Assembly (NCBI GenBank): GCA_016199985.1 | Contig: JACQFQ010000006.1 | Coordinates: 62,001 to 126,000 of the forward strand | DNA from: Verrucomicrobiota bacterium | GTDB lineage: Bacteria; Verrucomicrobiota; Verrucomicrobiia; Limisphaerales; UBA11320 | DNA: 64,000 nt | Direction of reading: 5' to 3' | The notes under the pieces: model-generated | Told to the model about the DNA's origin: nothing | What the model saw: the letters and a program-made list of their open reading frames with translations, nothing else | Database searches by the model: none | Part shown: positions 60,824 to 64,000 of the stretch, piece by piece | How positions within the stretch are numbered: position 1 is the stretch's first letter | How the letters are laid out: each line of letters begins with the position of its first letter | Program-made: the position numbers and the translations under genes

Positions 60824-63520
60824 TCACTCGAACGGGTTGGGTTTCTTCACCGGCGCCGTGACGCCGTCTTTCGGCGGCGTCTTCAACGTGTCGAGGAACG
60901 CGAGGATGTCGGCGAGTTCCTGTTCCTTCAAAATCACTCCGAGCGGCGGCATTGGGGAAATCGTGAGGCTTTCAAATCCTTTGGCGAGCTTCGCGTTCGG
61001 GTCCATAAGGCTTTCGGTGATGTAGGCCTTGTCGCTGCGCACCGCGATGCCGTCGAGAATGGGGCCGACGTCGCCGCCCTTGCCATTGACGGTGTGACAA
61101 GCGGCGCATTGCGCCACGGGGCTGTTGTAGAACAAATCCTGGCCGCGCTTCGCGTCGCCCGCCGCGACCTTTACCTCGTTCGCGCCCACGCCGGAGACCT
61201 TGTGGATGCGTCCAAGCAGGGTGAGGGCGTCGTTCAGAAAGGCGTCATCGGTGTTGGCCGCGACGCGCGGGAGCTGGGCGACGACGGTCTTGATTTCAGG
61301 AATGGCCGGAAACTCGGCAAGCTTCACGAAGGCGGCCTCGCGCGTGATCAGATCCGGATCCTGAATCACCGGACTGCCGAAGAACAACCGGCGTCCGGCC
61401 TCGTTCGCCGGTAGGGCGCGGATCGCGTTGCGGCGAAGCGCGGGATCCTTGTCGAGCAAAGCCGCCTGATGCGTGTCCTTGTCCAGCGCGGCGATCCCTT
61501 CGAGCGACCACAGGGCGTGAATCGCTCCGGCGCCGCCCGTGCCCGAGCGCACGCGCTTCTTCAAGGCGGGCGCGGCGTCGGTCATCTTGTTGTCCACGAT
61601 CAGGCGCTGCGCGGTGAGCCTCCAGAACATGTTGCCGCTGTCGAGCGCGGCGACAAGTTCGGGCGACTTCGCCTTGTCCAGCGACTTGATGGAACTCTTC
61701 GGCGCATCCTTCCACACCGCGCGGTAAATGCGGCCATGGGTTTCGTCGCGCAAATTGTTCTCGGTCATGTAAGCGCCGCCGCGCCCGGTTGTCGCCTGAA
61801 CGCCCGCCGACTGCGTGCTCGGCGTCGGGTTGTGCTGGATGATGAAGCTGTAGAAGTCGATCACCCACACCGCGCCGTCCGGCCCGATATCGGCGAAGAT
61901 GGGCGACATCCATTCGTCGGTGCTGGCGAGGAGGTTGCCGCCGTCGAGCGCCTTGTAGCCGCCGCCATCGCGCTGAATGTCCATAATGCCGATGAGCTTC
62001 GCGGTCGGCTCTGTGACGAGCGCCTTGCCTTGCAGACGCGGTGGCAGCGCGTCGCTGACCATGAAGGCGTGACCGGCCGCGGCGGTGTAGCCGCCGAAGT
62101 TATCGACCATGCGAACGTTTGGCGTGTTGGGATGCATTCGCATTCCCGGAGCCATCGACTTGGCGGACGAAATGCGGCGAACATTGGCCGTGGCTGCGGG
62201 GGCCTCGGGTGTATTGGTGTCGCCGAGTCGATAGCCGGGGCGGAATCCACCACCACCGCCGCTTCCGCCTCCTCCACCACCACGCCGTCCGAACCCGGCC
62301 TGCGTCGGGTTCAAAATGGTCGCAGGCAGATAGCCGTAGAAAGTTGGGTTGCCATTCGCCGTCGAGCCGAAGACATCGCCGAACGCATTTTGTCCGAAGC
62401 CCCACGTGTTGTTGTTGAACTGATAGAGGAACTCCAACGCCGAGCCATCGGCCTTGAAACGAAACACGCCTTGCCCGAACTGAAGCTCCTTGCCGCCGAC
62501 GTTGCCGCGGAAGTTCGAGTAGCCGACCGTGCCGTAGAGCCAGTTGTCAAAGCCGCGGCCGAGATTGCTCTGCATGGCGTGCGTGTCGCCCGTGCCCCAG
62601 CCGGGAAGAATGGCTTGGCGCACATCGGCCTTGTCGTCACCGTCGACGTCTTTGAGGAAGAGCATGTGGCGCGCTTCTGACACAATGATGCCGCCGTTGA
62701 CGAACATCAGCGCGGTCGGGAGGTTCAGTTTGTCGGCGAAGAGGGTGAACTTGTCCGCCTTGCCGTCGCCGTCGGTGTCTTCGCAAATCTTGATGTCCGC
62801 CTTGCCCGGCTCGCCTTCGTCCACAAGACCGTGCGGATAATCGCTCGCTTCGACGATCCAAGCGCGACCGCGCTCGTCCCAAGCCATGTAGATGGGCTTC
62901 ACGACGTCCGGCTCGGCGGCGAAGAGTTGCAGATCAAAATCCGCCGGGACCTGCGTGTAGCGCATGGAGTCCTTGGGCGAGAGCGGGGCCTGATATTTCA
63001 CCGGCGCCGGGCGGCGCTCGTAGTTCGGCACTTCGCCATCGAGCCGCTTCAACGCAGGACGCGATGCGAGCGACGCTTCCCAGTCCGACTTGGCCTTCTT
63101 GCTAACCGAGCCGAGGACAGCCTCCCGCAGAACCGAATCTTCCGGGCGCTTGCCATCGGTGTATTGGATCAGCCCGCTTCCCGCGCCCTTGAAACTATCG
63201 AGCATCTTCCGCTGGGCCGCGCCCACCTCGGCGTCAGGCATCACCACCACCGCGTCGAAGTGCTTCAGATACGCCTCGGTGAGGTCGGTGGCATGGGCGG
63301 GGTGATCGAAATAGATCGCCTCAGGCGCCAGCGTCTGGCCGGGCAGGTAAACGTAGTTCGTGCGCGCGCCGCCGAATCCGCCGCCTCGGGCGCCGCCACC
63401 GGCGCTGACCGGGCCAAGATAAAGAACATGGAGCGGACGATCCGGCGCGTCGGCTGCGAAGGTGTTGAGGGCCAGAAGTCCTCCAGTCAAAAGAATCGGA
63501 ATTTGAATTAAGCTGTTCAT
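60824..63520 (-). CDS. PVC-type heme-binding protein: ThuA-like N-terminus, membrane-bound-dehydrogenase propeller, HEAT repeats, cytochrome c
   Basis: An 898-residue secreted protein. Signal peptide PILLTGGLLALNTFAA. Residues about 30-170 look like a shortened ThuA domain (HVLYLGPVS, DLTEAYLKHFDAVVV). Residues about 190-620 form the PVC dehydrogenase propeller (FDLQLFAAEPDVVKPIYMA, ADIKICEDTDGDGKADKFTL, GPDGAVWVIDFYSFIIQHN). Short HEAT repeats follow, and a CAACHTVNGKGGDVGP heme site near residue 800. Two Gly/Arg-rich low-complexity inserts occur (GGGARGGGFGG near 43; GRRGGGGGGSGGGGG near 415). As first complete gene of the xylan operon it could pass electrons from sugar oxidation to a respiratory chain. 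Confidence 0.87.
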   Translation of the reverse strand: MNSLIQIPILLTGGLLALNTFAADAPDRPLHVLYLGPVSAGGGARGGGFGGARTNYVYLPGQTLAPEAIYFDHPAHATDLTEAYLKHFDAVVVMPDAEVGAAQRKMLDSFKGAGSGLIQYTDGKRPEDSVLREAVLGSVSKKAKSDWEASLASRPALKRLDGEVPNYERRPAPVKYQAPLSPKDSMRYTQVPADFDLQLFAAEPDVVKPIYMAWDERGRAWIVEASDYPHGLVDEGEPGKADIKICEDTDGDGKADKFTLFADKLNLPTALMFVNGGIIVSEARHMLFLKDVDGDDKADVRQAILPGWGTGDTHAMQSNLGRGFDNWLYGTVGYSNFRGNVGGKELQFGQGVFRFKADGSALEFLYQFNNNTWGFGQNAFGDVFGSTANGNPTFYGYLPATILNPTQAGFGRRGGGGGGSGGGGGFRPGYRLGDTNTPEAPAATANVRRISSAKSMAPGMRMHPNTPNVRMVDNFGGYTAAAGHAFMVSDALPPRLQGKALVTEPTAKLIGIMDIQRDGGGYKALDGGNLLASTDEWMSPIFADIGPDGAVWVIDFYSFIIQHNPTPSTQSAGVQATTGRGGAYMTENNLRDETHGRIYRAVWKDAPKSSIKSLDKAKSPELVAALDSGNMFWRLTAQRLIVDNKMTDAAPALKKRVRSGTGGAGAIHALWSLEGIAALDKDTHQAALLDKDPALRRNAIRALPANEAGRRLFFGSPVIQDPDLITREAAFVKLAEFPAIPEIKTVVAQLPRVAANTDDAFLNDALTLLGRIHKVSGVGANEVKVAAGDAKRGQDLFYNSPVAQCAACHTVNGKGGDVGPILDGIAVRSDKAYITESLMDPNAKLAKGFESLTISPMPPLGVILKEQELADILAFLDTLKTPPKDGVTAPVKKPNPFE

Positions 63521-63699
63521 GCGAGATCATCTTGCGTGCAGACGAAGCGAATCGAGAGAACGTCGCGTATTTGTAGTTGGACCGCGAGAAAGAAGCGCGG
63601 AGCCATTTAGGGCGCGCCAATCAAAACCGCGACGCGCGTTAGACGCGGTGGATACCCACGTCAGACGGACTGTCGAAGGCCCTCGCGACATCGGCGTGC

Positions 63700-64000
63700 T
63701 CACCGGAAAATCAGTTGCGCGAAATTGTAGAGCCCTCTCTTCCAATGCTGGAAGTCGTGCGCGTGGTCATCCACGTGCCAGATGTGCGGGATGCTTTTTT
63801 CTTTCAGGTAGCCGTGGACGTTTTGGCTGATGCGGATCAGGCCGTCTTTGTTGCCGCAAGAGACGTAGAGGAGCTTCAGCTGCTTCGTCGCCTTTTCCGC
63901 ATCGGGCACGAGTTCCGCCGCGGGCTTCGTGTTCGGCGCGGAGGAGAAGCCGCCGATCCACGCGAAGGTGTCGAGGTTGCTCAACCCAAAGTTGAGCGAT
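63700..64000 (-). CDS. C-terminal part of a CE1-type esterase, 5' end outside the window
   Basis: Read on the minus strand, the visible 100 codons begin SLNFGLSNLDTFAWIGGFS and include LLYVSCGNKDGLIRISQNVH and the catalytic His region WHVDDHAHDFQHWKRGLYNF. This is the end of an enterochelin-esterase/feruloyl-esterase-like domain similar to the protein at 36564-37760. The gene continues beyond position 64000. It lies about 180 nt upstream of the PVC cytochrome and probably belongs to the xylan operon, removing acetyl or feruloyl groups from xylan. Confidence 0.85.
   Translation of the reverse strand, partial: SLNFGLSNLDTFAWIGGFSSAPNTKPAAELVPDAEKATKQLKLLYVSCGNKDGLIRISQNVHGYLKEKSIPHIWHVDDHAHDFQHWKRGLYNFAQLIFR

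Overview
The window is a stretch of a GC-rich bacterial chromosome, most likely from the PVC superphylum and probably Verrucomicrobiota (Pedosphaera/Limisphaerales-like). This rests on gene content, not on a marker gene. It holds two large secreted beta-propeller/HEAT/c-type cytochrome proteins of the PVC heme-binding type, PQQ-like beta-propeller proteins, a Tat-exported Gfo/Idh/MocA oxidoreductase, and a redoxin/cytochrome/copper-monooxygenase-like fusion. It also holds secreted proteins that end or begin with a beta domain closing on an RFYRA-type motif. The only clear functional RNA gene is a tRNA-Leu(GAG).

Layout. 1-8 kb (+): the tail of a probable spermidine-synthase-like protein, a CheY-like receiver coupled by ATGA to a putative Fe-S protein, a lipid-A-synthase N-domain/zinc-ribbon protein, a Gfo/Idh/MocA oxidoreductase, CstA, and a ClC channel followed by a clear intrinsic terminator. 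8-12 kb (+): an orphan sugar-binding lipoprotein and a GH78 alpha-L-rhamnosidase. 12-30 kb (-): a large trans-sulfuration-type PLP enzyme, a signal peptidase I homologue lacking its catalytic serine, a DUF4177 protein, the ABC-F ATPase Uup, a PVC cytochrome, a PQQ propeller protein, and then a compact gene set that looks like catabolism of an N-methylated amine. That set is an FAD oxidoreductase, a GcvT-type dimethylglycine/sarcosine dehydrogenase, a sarcosine-oxidase-like flavoprotein, a Rieske oxygenase and an OPA-type transporter. 30-44 kb: a zinc-ribbon protein, a PQQ propeller, an octaheme cytochrome, an ankyrin protein, a VOC protein, a CE1-type esterase, secreted proteins and a kexin-like subtilase. 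44-48 kb: a DUF350/YgiB-like lipoprotein/glutathionylspermidine-synthase-like trio, KdsD-type isomerase and a DHH phosphoesterase.

48.66-54.34 kb is a compositionally lighter block of co-oriented genes: AraC regulator, hydrolase, alcohol dehydrogenase, tautomerase, broken cupin, DMT transporter, cupin and SDR. It is bounded by two 36-bp direct repeats, identical but for one base, that are the 3' end (T-arm, acceptor, CCA) of a tRNA-Gly. This is the signature of a tRNA-targeted genomic island, but no integrase and no intact tRNA-Gly are in the window. A tandem 11-bp repeat lies just inside the left boundary.

54.4-64 kb (-) is a tightly packed xylan-utilisation operon: CE1-type esterase (partial), PVC cytochrome with ThuA-like N-terminus, an unknown secreted beta protein, a PQQ-type sugar dehydrogenase, GH10 xylanase, GPH-family symporter and GH43 beta-xylosidase. 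It combines hydrolytic, transport and periplasmic oxidative functions in one transcript. All functional calls come from reading motifs and context; no database search was run.
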